Positions 51,381 to 61,200 of a DNA stretch of 64,000 nucleotides are shown here, in pieces (within the stretch, counting starts at the first letter, position 1; every line of letters starts with the position of its first letter). The notes beneath the pieces are model-generated. The model ran no database searches, had not been told where the DNA came from, and was given only the letters and a program-made list of their open reading frames with translations. Position numbers and translations under genes: made by a program. This stretch comes from Thermoplasmata archaeon (lineage in GTDB: Archaea; Thermoplasmatota; Thermoplasmata; Sysuiplasmatales; Sysuiplasmataceae), in the NCBI GenBank assembly GCA_021806165.1, contig JAJZXY010000003.1, positions 79,783 through 143,782 of the forward strand, given 5' to 3'.

Positions 51381-53341
51381 ATGCCCGAGAGAATTGGCGT
51401 CTACGTCTGCTGGTGCGGGGGGAATATCGCAGACATAGTGGACGTGAAGGATGTTGCAAAACATGCGGCCGAAGTGCCTGAGGTTGTTGTGGCCAAGGAT
51501 GTCATGTTCGCCTGCTCAGATGAAGGTCAGAGGACGATGGTGGAGGACATCAAGAATCTGAAGCTTGACTGCATAGTCGTTGCTTCATGTTCTCCTGTCC
51601 TGCACGAGCAGACGTTCAGGCGGGTAGCCGAAAGGGCAAATCTCAACAAGTATCTGTATGTCCATGTCAACATAAGGGAGCAGGACAGCTGGGCGCATCA
51701 GCACGACAGGAAGGGTGCGACAGAGAAGGCAAGGGAACTTGTCGGAATGGGCATAGAGAAGCTGGTGAAGTCATCTCCTCTTAACCCCATCAGGGTTGAA
51801 CTCAGTTCAAAGGTTCTTGTTGTCTGAGTGGGTGTTTCAGGGCTCAGGACGGCGCTCGACCTTGCCAGGGAGGGGATAAATGTCACTCTCCTGGAGAAGG
51901 AGCGCTTTATAGGCGGATTTGTGAGACGACTCCCGGACGTCAACCCTGTCCACAGGCCCGGGCGCGAAGTGGTTGAAGACCTTTACAGGAAGCTGTCAGA
52001 AACGGGGAAGGCAACCATACTGGCTGATACGGAGCTGGCGGAGATCAGCGGCTCGATTGGCCATTTCAAGGTGAAGTTCAGGGGGAAGCCGAGGCACATC
52101 CGGGAGGACGTGGATGCAGAATCACTCAGGAAGGCGGAGACGGAGTGCCCTGTAGACCTGCCAGACAACGACAGTTCTGGTTACAGGAGGAGGAAGGCAA
52201 TCGTGCTTCCTGGGGGGCGGTTTCCAGACAGGCCCTACATAGACATGGAAAACTGCACCCGGTGCGGTGTCTGCCAGCGGCTCTTTGGATCTGCGGTAGC
52301 GTTCGACGAGCGGCCCGTCGAGTTCGAAGATGAATTCAGCATAGTGGTTCAGGCCACAGGTTTCCAGCCATATATTCCTGGAAAGGGTGAGTTCGGATAT
52401 GGTGAGAGCAACAGGATGCTGACACTGCCTGAATTCCTCAGCCTTGCAGACGCAAGCAGCGGGGAGATGCGTCTGGATGGGCTGCCTGAAAGGGATGTGG
52501 CATTCATATACTGTGTAGGAAGCAGGCAGACAGAGACGGGAGGCGAGAGGAAATACTGCTCACGTTACTGCTGCACCGCAACTCTCAATGCGGACAGTTA
52601 CATAAAGGAAAGATTTGGAAGCGGGATAAACAGCTATCATTTTTACCGGGACATCAGGGCATATGGCCTCTACGAGACCATGTACGAAAAGGCATCAAGG
52701 GAGAAATCGCTGTTAATTAGATACGATCCGCTCTTGCCTCCATCGGTCAGCAGGTCAGCAGACAGGATTATCCTGGTGGTGAAGGACACGCTGTCCGGTG
52801 GAAGGGAGGTTGAGGTCGCGGCCGACATTGTTGTCCTGGTCACGGGTATGGTGCCGAATGAGGACTGCAGGAAACTGTCGGCTGCATTGAAGGTGTCTGC
52901 GAGCGGAGATGGATTCGTACAGGAACTTCATCCAAAGCTGAGGCCAGTCGAGACCACCGTTGGCGGCATTCTTGTCGGAGGCGCAGCACAGGGACCGAAG
53001 GATTCACATGAGGCAATGATATCCGGCAGGGCGGCTGAAGCCAAGGCTTCAACCCTGCTCATGAAGGGGTACACGGAACTTGAGCCCTTTGTTGTCAGTG
53101 TGGATGAAAATAAATGCAACGGATGCGTAGAATGCGTTGCGGAGTGCCCTGCCGGTGCAATATCCATGGCCGACAGGGGGGAGGGAAGGTTGCGGAAGTC
53201 AACGTGGCGATGTGCAAGGGGTGTGGAGCATGTGCAGCCATCTGCAGGCCAGAGGCGCTGCAGCTTATTGGCTTCACATATCCGCAGCTGCGCGCCATGG
53301 TGAGGTTCTCTCCGAAGCCACTGGAGGTCGAGGCAAAATGA
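51381..53341 (+). pseudogene. hdrA: Full-length HdrA, broken by an in-frame TGA and a frameshift
   Basis: The N-terminal HdrA domain (VYVCWCGGNIADIVDV, CSDEGQR, CSPVLHEQTFR) reads to VLVV and then TGA at 51825-51827. In the same frame, VGVSGLRTALDLA continues the FAD domain, so the TGA replaces a Gly of the GxGxxG motif. The domain carries on with EKERFIGGF, one degenerate ferredoxin motif (CTRCGVCQ) and CNGCVECVAECPAGAI. After the G run at 53175-53180 the frame is lost. Adding one base restores KVAEVNVAMCKGCGACAAICRPEAL to the end at 53341 (in parts: KVAEVNVAM, CKGCGACAAIC). Undamaged it would be a HdrA of about 650 residues. It could be a pseudogene, a sequencing error, or recoded. Confidence 0.8.
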
Positions 53342-53351
53342 GGTGCTTCAG

Positions 53352-53630
53352 ATGACAGGGACAGGCGACAGAAAGACCTGCCTTCAGAAGAAGAAGGAGG
53401 TGGGCCAGGTGTCTGCAGCGCTCATCGAAAGTGCAAAGGAGCAGTCGCGCATAAAGACGAAGATAATCAGCGCGCTGAAGAAAGGACCCCTCACAATACC
53501 GGAGATAAGCGATGCCACCGGGCTCGATATAAGGACGGTATACTATGTCATGACGCTCAGGAGATACGGCCAGCTCATGGACTGCGATGCCAGGGGCGAC
53601 TATTACTCATACTCGCTTAAGGGGGTGTGA
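53352..53630 (+). CDS. Small winged-helix regulator within the hdr/qmo operon
   Basis: The product of about 92 residues has a helix-turn-helix core: KIISALKKGPLTIPEISDATGLD (in parts: KIISAL, LTIPEIS) with recognition helix RTVYYVMTLRRYG. GAGGTG precedes ATG 53352. Its stop overlaps the qmoC start (GTGA). It is a plausible local regulator, perhaps of the palindromic operator at 48895-48911. That link is inference. Confidence 0.65.
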   Translation: MTGTGDRKTCLQKKKEVGQVSAALIESAKEQSRIKTKIISALKKGPLTIPEISDATGLDIRTVYYVMTLRRYGQLMDCDARGDYYSYSLKGV

Positions 53631-54766
53631 AGACGGGAGAATACGGTCAGGCAGGCAAGCTGGTAAAGGTCGACCTTGATGTCAGGGACATACTGATGGA
53701 CTATGGTGCGGGAGGGGCCTCACTGTGCTTCAACTGCGGAAACTGCACCGCCATATGTCCCCCTTCGGAAAATGGAGCGCCATTTCCCAGAAGCATAGTC
53801 AGGTCCGTGCAGCTTGGAAGCAGGAGTGACATACTCCATTCACCCGAGCCGTGGCTGTGTTACTTCTGCAATGAGTGCAGTGCAACCTGCCCGAGGGATG
53901 CGAAACCGGGCAACACAATGGCCGCTGCGAGGAAATACCAGATCAGGTCGGCAACGCTGGCACCGGTTGCGGATTTGCTTGTTTCGAAGAAATGGGGGGT
54001 GTTCCTGCTCCTGGGCGTTACGGCGCTGCTCTACTACGCCGGGCTTTACTACACAGGCGCCCTGAAGCTTCCTTCGCGCCTGCTCTTCCAGGCATTTGTG
54101 CCTGAGGAGGTCATGCACATTGCCGGAATGGTTGCGGGCATATTCGCAGTTGCGGTGATGGGAGTAGCGATACTTCGTGTACTGTACTGGATAAGCAGGG
54201 ACCGTGAAAGCAGGTACAGCACCCTTGGAGCCAAGATATCGGCAGTATTCAGGAGCATTCCACTCGTTTTCACTGAGGTCGTGGCCCAGCGCAGGATGTC
54301 GAAGTGCAAGACCGGAAGACCCAGATGGATTGGGCATATGATGACGATGTGGGGTTTCATCGGCCTCTTCGTGACATCCGGCCTGATTTACATGCTCAAT
54401 CCGGGACTGGCCAACTACCCGTACTCATTCACCAACCCGATACAGATACTTGCAAATGTGAGCGCAGCCTCACTGGTCATCGGAATGAGCATACTGCTCA
54501 TGGACAGGAGGACAGGTAGGGCAACACTGCAGGACCACAACTACTTAGATTGGGTATTCTTCTATACGATCTTCGCTGCAGGCATTACGGGCCTTGTGGT
54601 GGAGGCATTCAGGTTCAGCGGTCTGCTGATACCCACGTTCATAGCATATTCAATCCACATCATCAACGTGCTATTCCTCATCGCTTTTGCGCCATTCTCG
54701 AAATTCGCGCACGTAGGCATAAGGCCGTTCGTGATATGGTATTCGAAGTACGCAGGACTGCTCTGA
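53627..54766 (+). CDS. qmoC: QmoC/HdrC-type membrane electron-transfer subunit
   Basis: The 379-residue protein has an N-terminal HdrC-like domain with two 4Fe-4S motifs (CFNCGNCTAICPP and CYFCNECSATCPR). Six C-terminal membrane helices resembling the NarI/HdrE cytochrome b fold follow (WGVFLLLGVTALLYYAG, VMHIAGMVAGIFAVAVMGV and others). QmoC links quinone-pool electrons to cytoplasmic Hdr/APS-reductase-like partners. The start is GTG 53627, overlapping the wHTH stop by 3 bases. It is the end of the operon. Heme-ligand His candidates sit in the helices; I did not assign them. Confidence 0.88.
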   Translation: MKTGEYGQAGKLVKVDLDVRDILMDYGAGGASLCFNCGNCTAICPPSENGAPFPRSIVRSVQLGSRSDILHSPEPWLCYFCNECSATCPRDAKPGNTMAAARKYQIRSATLAPVADLLVSKKWGVFLLLGVTALLYYAGLYYTGALKLPSRLLFQAFVPEEVMHIAGMVAGIFAVAVMGVAILRVLYWISRDRESRYSTLGAKISAVFRSIPLVFTEVVAQRRMSKCKTGRPRWIGHMMTMWGFIGLFVTSGLIYMLNPGLANYPYSFTNPIQILANVSAASLVIGMSILLMDRRTGRATLQDHNYLDWVFFYTIFAAGITGLVVEAFRFSGLLIPTFIAYSIHIINVLFLIAFAPFSKFAHVGIRPFVIWYSKYAGLL

Positions 54767-55050
54767 GACAGAACCATTGAGTCGGTCTTGCTGCATTCCG
54801 GACATCCGGCAGAGGATCCGAGGGAATCAGCCTCGTTGAGGCAGATATTGCCCGAGCGGCGTGTCAGTGGCACGGCAAGTCCGACAGCGGATTACGCTCC
54901 TCTGTGAGGATGCAGCGGCGCTTATGTCATGAGGCCGGCAGGGCAACATTAATGAAGATAGGCATTATCTCACGAAATGCACTACATGGTGAACTGGTGC
55001 CAGCGCTTGGTATGCTGAATGGCCGACACGGTGGCACTGTTCATTGAAGG
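54767..55050. other. Intergenic region before tRNA-Gly
   Basis: No gene or clear RNA is seen between the qmoC stop and tRNA-Gly. It probably holds the operon terminator and the tRNA promoter. Confidence 0.4.
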
Positions 55051-55137
55051 GCAGGTGTAATCTAGTCTGGTTAGGATTTTGGCCTTCCATCTAACGGATG
55101 AAAGCCAACAAGTCGGGTTCAAATCCCGACACCTGCA
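55051..55137 (+). tRNA. tRNA-Gly (anticodon TCC) with 13-base intron
   Basis: The acceptor GCAGGTG pairs with CACCTGC. The D stem is ATCT/GGAT and the T arm TCGGG-TTCAAAT-CCCGA. The anticodon stem TTGGC/GCCAA encloses 20 bases. Removing 55090-55102 leaves loop CTTCCAA with anticodon TCC. The discriminator is A and CCA is not encoded. Its 3' end is overlapped by an integrase fragment, so it served as an integration site. Confidence 0.88.
55090..55102 (+). other. tRNA-Gly intron
   Basis: A 13-base insertion between positions 37 and 38. CATC/GATG can pair over a 5-base loop. Confidence 0.75.
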
Positions 55138-55616
55138 CCTGGTAAATTATCACCTGCAAATGCATATACTACTCTTGGAGCGAATGCATCGGTTTCCGTT
55201 TCCCTCCGAAAGCACTCCTCGAAGGCGCTGGCTACCACCTCCGCCACCTTTGTCTCCTTGAGGTGGGTGTAGATCTGGGTGGTGCTGATTGAGGCATGAC
55301 CGAGATGCATTTGAACCGCCCTGGTGAACGCTGGCGTGAACCTGAGGGCGGTTCCGCAGAAGTGCCGGAGCGCATGCGGATGCATGTTGGGGGCACCCGC
55401 TCTCTCTCCCTCGGTCTTTATGACTTTCCGGACATAGGCATAGGTCACCCGTCCCTTCCTTGTCGTGAAAAGGCCATTCGATGTGTCCATCCTGTATGTG
55501 GAGACATACTTCTCGAGGTCGCTCAGGACAAAATTCGGAAGGTCGATGTTCCTTTCCCTCTCCCGTTTCTCGCTTCTTACATGCAGCCTGCCATCGCGGA
55601 TGTCGTCGAAATCAGT
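55119..55616 (-). pseudogene. Truncated tyrosine recombinase (integrase), catalytic C-terminal part
   Basis: The open frame (about 165 codons) holds the C-terminal half of an XerC/phage-type integrase. RDGRLHVRSEKRERERNI leads in (parts: LHVRSEK, RERERNI), then HPHALRHFCG (the H-x-x-R box), MHLGHASISTTQIYTH (HxxH and the nucleophile Tyr). The first catalytic Arg and the N-terminal domain are missing; an in-frame TAA at 55617-55619 bounds it. The stop codon lies inside the T loop of tRNA-Gly, so the 3' ends overlap by 19 bases. It is a remnant of an element that inserted at this tRNA. Confidence 0.8.
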
Positions 55617-55663
55617 TTAGGAGTGCTCGCTTGGTGAATTGCTGCACAATCCAGCGACTCAGA

Positions 55664-56392
55664 CTATGGAACGTTATTGTCCACTATGGATGCGCCGACA
55701 GAAACAGGATCCATTCCTTGCCCCATGAGCTTTGCCGCAAAAAGAAAGGTGTAAGGGAAAGGTATGTTCAGGATGGTGTAAGAGAACGTGAAACTCACCA
55801 CAACATCAAAGAAGAATGGAGCACTCTCATTTGAAGTGAAATCATCAAGATGGAATGCCATAGGTCTGTATATTGGATTGGTTATGTTCTGCAAAATGCT
55901 GGTGTTGTTATCCATTGCAGCATAATAGACAGGATCGTATGACATTCCATATGAAACTTCAACGGAACCTGGTGGAACTTCGTATGCCATATTCACAACT
56001 ACAAATTGAGGGTGAAATGGCGGTCGTATGATGCCTGAGACTATCATCTGGCCATTCCCGTCATTGATGTAAGTATTGGAGCCGTATGGAAGGTTGAGTT
56101 TATAGTTTAGTAATCGCACCTGCAGCTTTAGGCTAGAGTTGGAACTCGGCGCAATGGAGCAATTAATCGTCTTAAGTGAAAAAAAGGTAGTGGAATTTAC
56201 AAATGGCGTCACCATCGGTCTCGAACTCGTGTTCCAAACCACTGTCTCTGATGACTGCCCAGATATCACCGTCATGGGAAAGATTCTTGGTTTGGGATTG
56301 GCAAGAGTATAGACTGCGAAAACTGCAATAGACACTATTGCAAGCGTGACCACAATAGTAACCAACTTCCTCCCGGTGGGCAGCATTAACAT
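55664..56392 (-). CDS. Membrane-anchored secreted protein of unknown function
   Basis: The 242-residue product has a short basic start and one membrane helix near residues 9-30 (LVTIVVTLAIVSIAVFAVYTL). An Asn/Thr/Ser-rich beta-type ectodomain follows, with many N-x-S/T sites (such as NSTTFF, NNTSILQNIT). I recognise no family. Start ATG 56392 lies about 35 bases after TATA-like ATTTATAG. Codon use is more AT-rich than the core genome to the left, fitting an accessory region next to the integrase. Confidence 0.6.
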   Translation of the reverse strand: MLMLPTGRKLVTIVVTLAIVSIAVFAVYTLANPKPRIFPMTVISGQSSETVVWNTSSRPMVTPFVNSTTFFSLKTINCSIAPSSNSSLKLQVRLLNYKLNLPYGSNTYINDGNGQMIVSGIIRPPFHPQFVVVNMAYEVPPGSVEVSYGMSYDPVYYAAMDNNTSILQNITNPIYRPMAFHLDDFTSNESAPFFFDVVVSFTFSYTILNIPFPYTFLFAAKLMGQGMDPVSVGASIVDNNVP

Positions 56393-56497
56393 CTATCCAA
56401 GAGTTAGGCGGTTCATATTTACTGAACTATAAATCCTTGACGAATGATGAATGAAGGGAGAGCGATTGGTCAGTGGTCGATTTTCAAAAGGCATTGA

Positions 56498-56659
56498 TTG
56501 CACCCTACGAAAAGCCGCTGGGTGGATGAGACAATCTCTGCAGTCGCCAAACGTTACAGGAAAGTTGGGAATATTGCCATTGATACCCAATGTGAAATGT
56601 CTCCCTACAATGAATACCATAGAGCCTCCGTAGAAACAAAAACTAGAAGCTTGCCTTAA
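56498..56659 (+). pseudogene. Gene fragment, unknown family
   Basis: An open stretch of about 53 codons has a protein-like sequence (VDETISAVAKRYRKVGN, then CEMSPYNEYHRASVETK). No start with ribosome site is seen and stops bound it in all frames. I recognise no family. It may be debris of an old mobile or regulatory gene. Low certainty. Confidence 0.3.
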
Positions 56660-56702
56660 CTCAGGAAAAGCCTACGAAGTACAAGAGTTGTGCCGTTTGT
56701 AA

Positions 56703-56873
56703 TTGAACAGTTATCAACAATGGCAAGATCTTGGCCTGCGGACTCATTTATCTGATACTGAAGTATATGATGTGCTCACATCCTTTAGTTTCAAGTGTCC
56801 ACAAGATCTCTTTATACTTACGACACGCTACCCTGACCTGCTCAGGAAGGAAGTAGAGGGAAGGACTGCATAG
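56703..56873 (+). pseudogene. Second gene fragment, unknown family
   Basis: An open stretch from TTG 56703 to TAG 56873 reads QQWQDLGLRTHLSDTEVY and then CPQDLFILTTRYPDLLRKE. The sequence is protein-like but in a different frame from the fragment at 56498. Its stop overlaps the AGGAGGTG site before the next gene. It could be a short real gene or the tail of a broken one. Confidence 0.3.
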
Positions 56874-57133
56874 GAGGTGGTCTACCTGCACAAGAATAGA
56901 GTAATTTCCAAGCATAAGTGCCTCGCATGTGTTGTTGTCGTCTTTCTCGTGGGAGTGACCGTGATCACTATAGGACAATCTACTGGTGTTGCGAGCGCCT
57001 CTTCGGCACCTAATGTTCCAGCTTACAATGGCTATGTAGGTTATGACGGGAATGACGTGATTACCCCTGTTTCGTACACGTAGGGTTTGGAGTCCAGGGG
57101 AAAGGGGCACACTCATGTTTTCATTGCTTGTTT

Positions 57134-57958
57134 TCATTGAACCACCTTCTCCATGAACCTGTTTCCATACTCCCTCGGTGTGAGATAACCGAGGGAGGAA
57201 TGAGGCCTTGTCTCGTTGTAGTGTTTGACAGCCACTGCAATCAGCCGTTTTGTTTCTGTGAAGGTCATCGGCTCGTTGATGAAGATGTACTCGTTCTTGA
57301 AGTGGCCATGCAGCGACTCGATCATCCCATTGTCCTCCGGCTTCCTCTTTCTCGTTGAGTCAAGCTTTATTCCAAGCAGGGAACATCCCTGCCTGAAGAC
57401 TGTGGAGGTGTACTGGCTGCCGCCGTCTGTCTTCATCCACAGCCCGGCGGCTCTGCCAGCTGTGAACCTTGCCATTACACCGTCCTCGACGACAGACAGC
57501 GCCTCCCTTGCTCCGAACGATGGAAGGAAGTCCCAGGACACTATCTCCCTGCTGCATGCATCCTCTACCTCCATGAAAGAGCAGTTGCCAAGGTCGGCGG
57601 TGTCGATGATTGTTATGTCCGTGTACCACCTTGTGTTCGGTGCATCTGCAATGAGATTGCCTGTCTGAGGCAATCTCGGTCTCGGGAAATGCGCCTCCTT
57701 CTGCAGGCCCATCTCCCTCATGATCCTTCTCACCCTCTTCCTGCTGATGAATACGCCCTGTCTTCTCATCAGCGCCCATATCCGTCGGTAGCCGTAGGTT
57801 ATGTTCTCAATAGCCAGGCTCTCTGTGAGCTGCCTCTTCTCCAGCTCATCGCTTCTGAGCCTTCTCGCATGTTCCCTGTGAACATACTGGAATGTCGACC
57901 TGGATGTGTGCAGCATCCCCGATGCTGCAGTGACGGAGATGTCACCGTCTGCAATCAT
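57134..57958 (-). CDS. IS3-family transposase OrfB (DDE integrase core)
   Basis: The 274-residue protein has an N-terminal HTH_21-like region (ENITYGYRRIWALMRRQGV, RVRRIMREMGL). The rve catalytic core shows Asp in YTDITII, Asp in KTDGGSQYTS, and Glu in NGMIESLHGHFKNEY, the DD(35)E triad. It ends with the typical YNETRPHSSLGYLTPREY. Its ATG overlaps the orfA stop by 4 bases (ATGA), suggesting translational coupling rather than only frameshifting. It appears intact and may be active. Confidence 0.95.
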   Translation of the reverse strand: MIADGDISVTAASGMLHTSRSTFQYVHREHARRLRSDELEKRQLTESLAIENITYGYRRIWALMRRQGVFISRKRVRRIMREMGLQKEAHFPRPRLPQTGNLIADAPNTRWYTDITIIDTADLGNCSFMEVEDACSREIVSWDFLPSFGAREALSVVEDGVMARFTAGRAAGLWMKTDGGSQYTSTVFRQGCSLLGIKLDSTRKRKPEDNGMIESLHGHFKNEYIFINEPMTFTETKRLIAVAVKHYNETRPHSSLGYLTPREYGNRFMEKVVQ

Positions 57959-58275
57959 GAGTCTGATGACCTCCCTGACACGTTTTTTCCCCTTCTCACC
58001 GACTCATTGAGCTCCTTGAGACGGTCAATGACAAGCGCCTGCTCCGCAACGAGCTTCTTGAGCCTTGCGTTCTCCTGTTTCAAGGCAACTGCGTTCCTGT
58101 CCGGTCCCCTTATGGCGTCGGCAGCACCGTTCATTGCCTGCCTCTTCCAGTAGTAGAAGAGCGAGGTGCCTATGCCGTGGCGCCTGCATATCTCAGTGAC
58201 ATTGGCGCCCGGCTGCATTCCTTCATTGACTATGTCCAGCTTCTCCTGTGATGAGAATGAACGCTTGGTTGTCAT
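57955..58275 (-). CDS. IS3-family transposase OrfA (helix-turn-helix)
   Basis: The 106-residue product has a HTH (ANVTEICRRHGIGTSLFYYWKRQ in parts: VTEICRRHGI, SLFYYWKRQ) and a C-terminal leucine-zipper-like stretch (ALKQENARLKKLVAEQAL). It binds the IS ends and cooperates with OrfB. The start is ATG 58275, with GGAGGTGCC just upstream. Confidence 0.92.
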   Translation of the reverse strand: MTTKRSFSSQEKLDIVNEGMQPGANVTEICRRHGIGTSLFYYWKRQAMNGAADAIRGPDRNAVALKQENARLKKLVAEQALVIDRLKELNESVRRGKNVSGRSSDS

Positions 58276-61200
58276 TCAGGCACCTCCAGGGGGAATGTTG
58301 TTCCTACTGCTTGATCCTTTCCATTTCCCTATTGATTCCCTTACAAAGCCTCCAAACCATGGATGTACGGATCTAAAGGGGTGCGGGACAGGAACGATGT
58401 AATCTATCCAACCACGGATACTATCGCAACAATCCTTCCACCGATCAGCAGCCAGGCTTTTCAGAATTGGTCGCAAGTTAGCACTCAGACACACGGGCTT
58501 TACAACGCACGTAATTCCGTTGGTCTGGGGCTATCTAATCTGCCCGGTGCCACTTCTTTCTACAGTTACGCCCCTTCAGCGAATAACCCTAATAATCAGT
58601 TCCAAGTTCAGTTATATGTTGCCAGTCCAGGAGCATCTGCTGAAACTGGCACTCAGGGCAGTGCCCAACCTGTCAATTTCCAGTCACTTAGCACTTCGCT
58701 CGACAACCTCCCATCATTCTGGAACTTAGCAGGTGGTTCAAGTACGACCTACCTCCCTGGACTTAATGTATCTGCCCCGTCTATGCCAAACACACAGAAT
58801 GATCAGTCTTACTACATTGGTATGCTTACGACTTCACTTGATATCGCTGCACTATTTGCTCCCCCGCCGGCTGACTTCATAATAGGTACGGCGTCTGTGA
58901 TGATTGGAGGATACGGTATCCTGAGTGAATATCAATCTACAACCGCGCATCCTATAATTAATACTGCAACCGAATATGGGGGATGGTTTGCTCTTGACGG
59001 CGGCTATGCTAGTTCTTACCCCTATCAAAACGTTTACTCCGGATCAAACTACTTCCAGTATTACATCAACGAATTTCCAACAGTCATGTCCGAGATAAGT
59101 GCGGGAGGCTCGATCACTCTAAATGCTCAGAATCAATTCTCCTATTATGGAAATACATTCAACAGTGCGAGCACATCCATAACCCTGCCAGTGGAACCTG
59201 CGGTATCTATCGGAGGATATGTGTATTTTACTCAGGGAGTTCCAGCCAATAACGTTCCTGTTACGTTGACTCAGTATTCTGGTGATCAGGCGAGTGCAAT
59301 TTTCGACTTAACCACCAGCTCATCATGATATTGGCATTTCTTTGCTCAACCAGGGGACACTTACACAGTCTCTGCGTCTGTAAATACATCAGTTTCGAAT
59401 GCTTTCGGTAGCCTTTCTTCCACACCTCAATCCATAAACCCTCAGTTGACAGCCTCAAGTGCCATCGGTCAAAACTATTCCACCGCAGACGGAGTGCCTG
59501 AAATAACTTTGGGAGCAGCAGTTGTTCAAGGGGTAATCCAAAGCAATGGATTGAACGCTAATCTAATAAACGGCGCCACTGTAACTTTTTCGGCAAACGG
59601 AAATAGTGCTTCTGTTCAAACAAACTGGTTGGGTAGATATGAAATTGGTCTACCTTCAACCGGTATCTACTCCATATCCGCAGCTGCGTCAGGGTACTCA
59701 TCCACCACGGCGACCGTCACCATATCCTCACTGGACAGCAGTAGTACAGTAAACCTGACTAACATGGCACCGTTTGCAAATGTTCCCGCGAATGTGGGGA
59801 CCTACTTTGAGTTATTGATTACTAATCCTTATTCAAGCGCGACCCCTGCGAATTATAACCAAATGCTGGTCCTCAATAGCAATAGTCTTTCAGCGTACGA
59901 GGCTGCCGATTTATCTAATATTGAGTTCTTCTATGCAAATGGTACTATCGTCTATTCTTGGCTGGAAAACGGTAGCACTTCTTATTCTACTGCCAGTACA
60001 TACTGGCTACTTCTGTACCAAAGTATACCTGCACATTCATCAATGGTTATTTTCGTGGGGTTCGCTCCGCCTAATCACAGCTTTTTCACTACTCCATTGG
60101 GTCCCACTGGTGAAGCACCGCAACTTTCTCATACCTATGGAGCCTATGATAATGGCCCTGTGGTCTTTCCGCTTTATATTAGTGGGGACACTCCCAGTAC
60201 GGCAACTACCTTCAGTGTCTACAACGGCCTTACGTTGAGCCCCGTTGCTGACGTGCCATACGGAGGAACTGCCGTCAATGCCCTGTACCTAAGTGGGACA
60301 GATTCTCCGCATACTCGTGCTCCCGGCTTCATATACCAGGCCAGCGTGACCAGCAACTACCTTAGCGAAGCCTACTTGCTAGAATACAACTGGTTTAATG
60401 CGGGTCAAAACCAGATTGGCGCAGATATTATGGACTCTGCCAGTGCCTCGTCGACAAATATCAATGCAATAGGGGTCATTACTGGCTCACCAGACGCTTC
60501 GCCTGCCTTTAATATGGAAATTGTGCAGTACGGCAGTTGGAGCACTACAAATAACCTGGGTACGAATATCGGTTACCGATGGCAATTCGGAAGCGTGCTT
60601 AGCACCCCAGGCAATTTCTATGGAACGCTTGGCCCTACACCTGGAAGCAACTCAGCCGCATATTCAGGTTCTACTAGCAACAACCCCGTTGTAACCTCGT
60701 CCTCTTTGTATATCGGTGCTTTCTATGCCGACGCAGATGGCGCCTCCTCATCTGCATACTATAACTACATTAAACTTTGCAGGGTTCCTCTGCTAGACCA
60801 TATGCCTACTGTACAAGGGCCAATGACCATCACAGGATGGGACCATCTGACTGCGTCCAACAACCAGAATGCCAATACAGCGAATCCATTTCAACTATAC
60901 CTTGATTTCAATGCCTCTTCTTACAAGGCGATAGAGAACTCTGGATTAAGCAATGTCGAGTTTGTCCAGACAAATGGCAGTGTGCTATCTTCATGGTTGG
61001 AAGGCGGCAGTTCGACTTCCACCAATGCGATATTCTGGCTAAGGACGCCCGCAATCGACGCCTATTCCTCTATGGATATTTACGTCATCTTTGTAGGTAC
61101 GGGCAGTAACGTTATGAACGGGATTTCAATTGGTGAAAGCCCTCTGTTATCTTACCCATATGCTAGCCTTGACAATGGGAGGTTTGTCTTCAATTTCTAC

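Larger units (their letters stand above)
57078..58364 (-). mobile_element. IS3-family insertion sequence with 4-base target duplication
   Basis: The element is about 1287 bases and encodes overlapping orfA and orfB on the minus strand. GTAC occurs at both ends (57074-57077 and 58365-58368) as a target-site duplication. Removing the element with one GTAC restores the host frame. Partial terminal inverted repeats share GGTTTGGAG (left 57083-57092, right complement near 58351-58359). The exact tips are uncertain by a few bases. Confidence 0.85.

Noticed and set aside
51825..51827. Selenocysteine in HdrA
   Set aside because: The known Sec/Cys site of HdrA lies elsewhere, in the iron-sulfur region. 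This TGA falls on a glycine of the FAD motif, and no SECIS-like element was sought out or seen.
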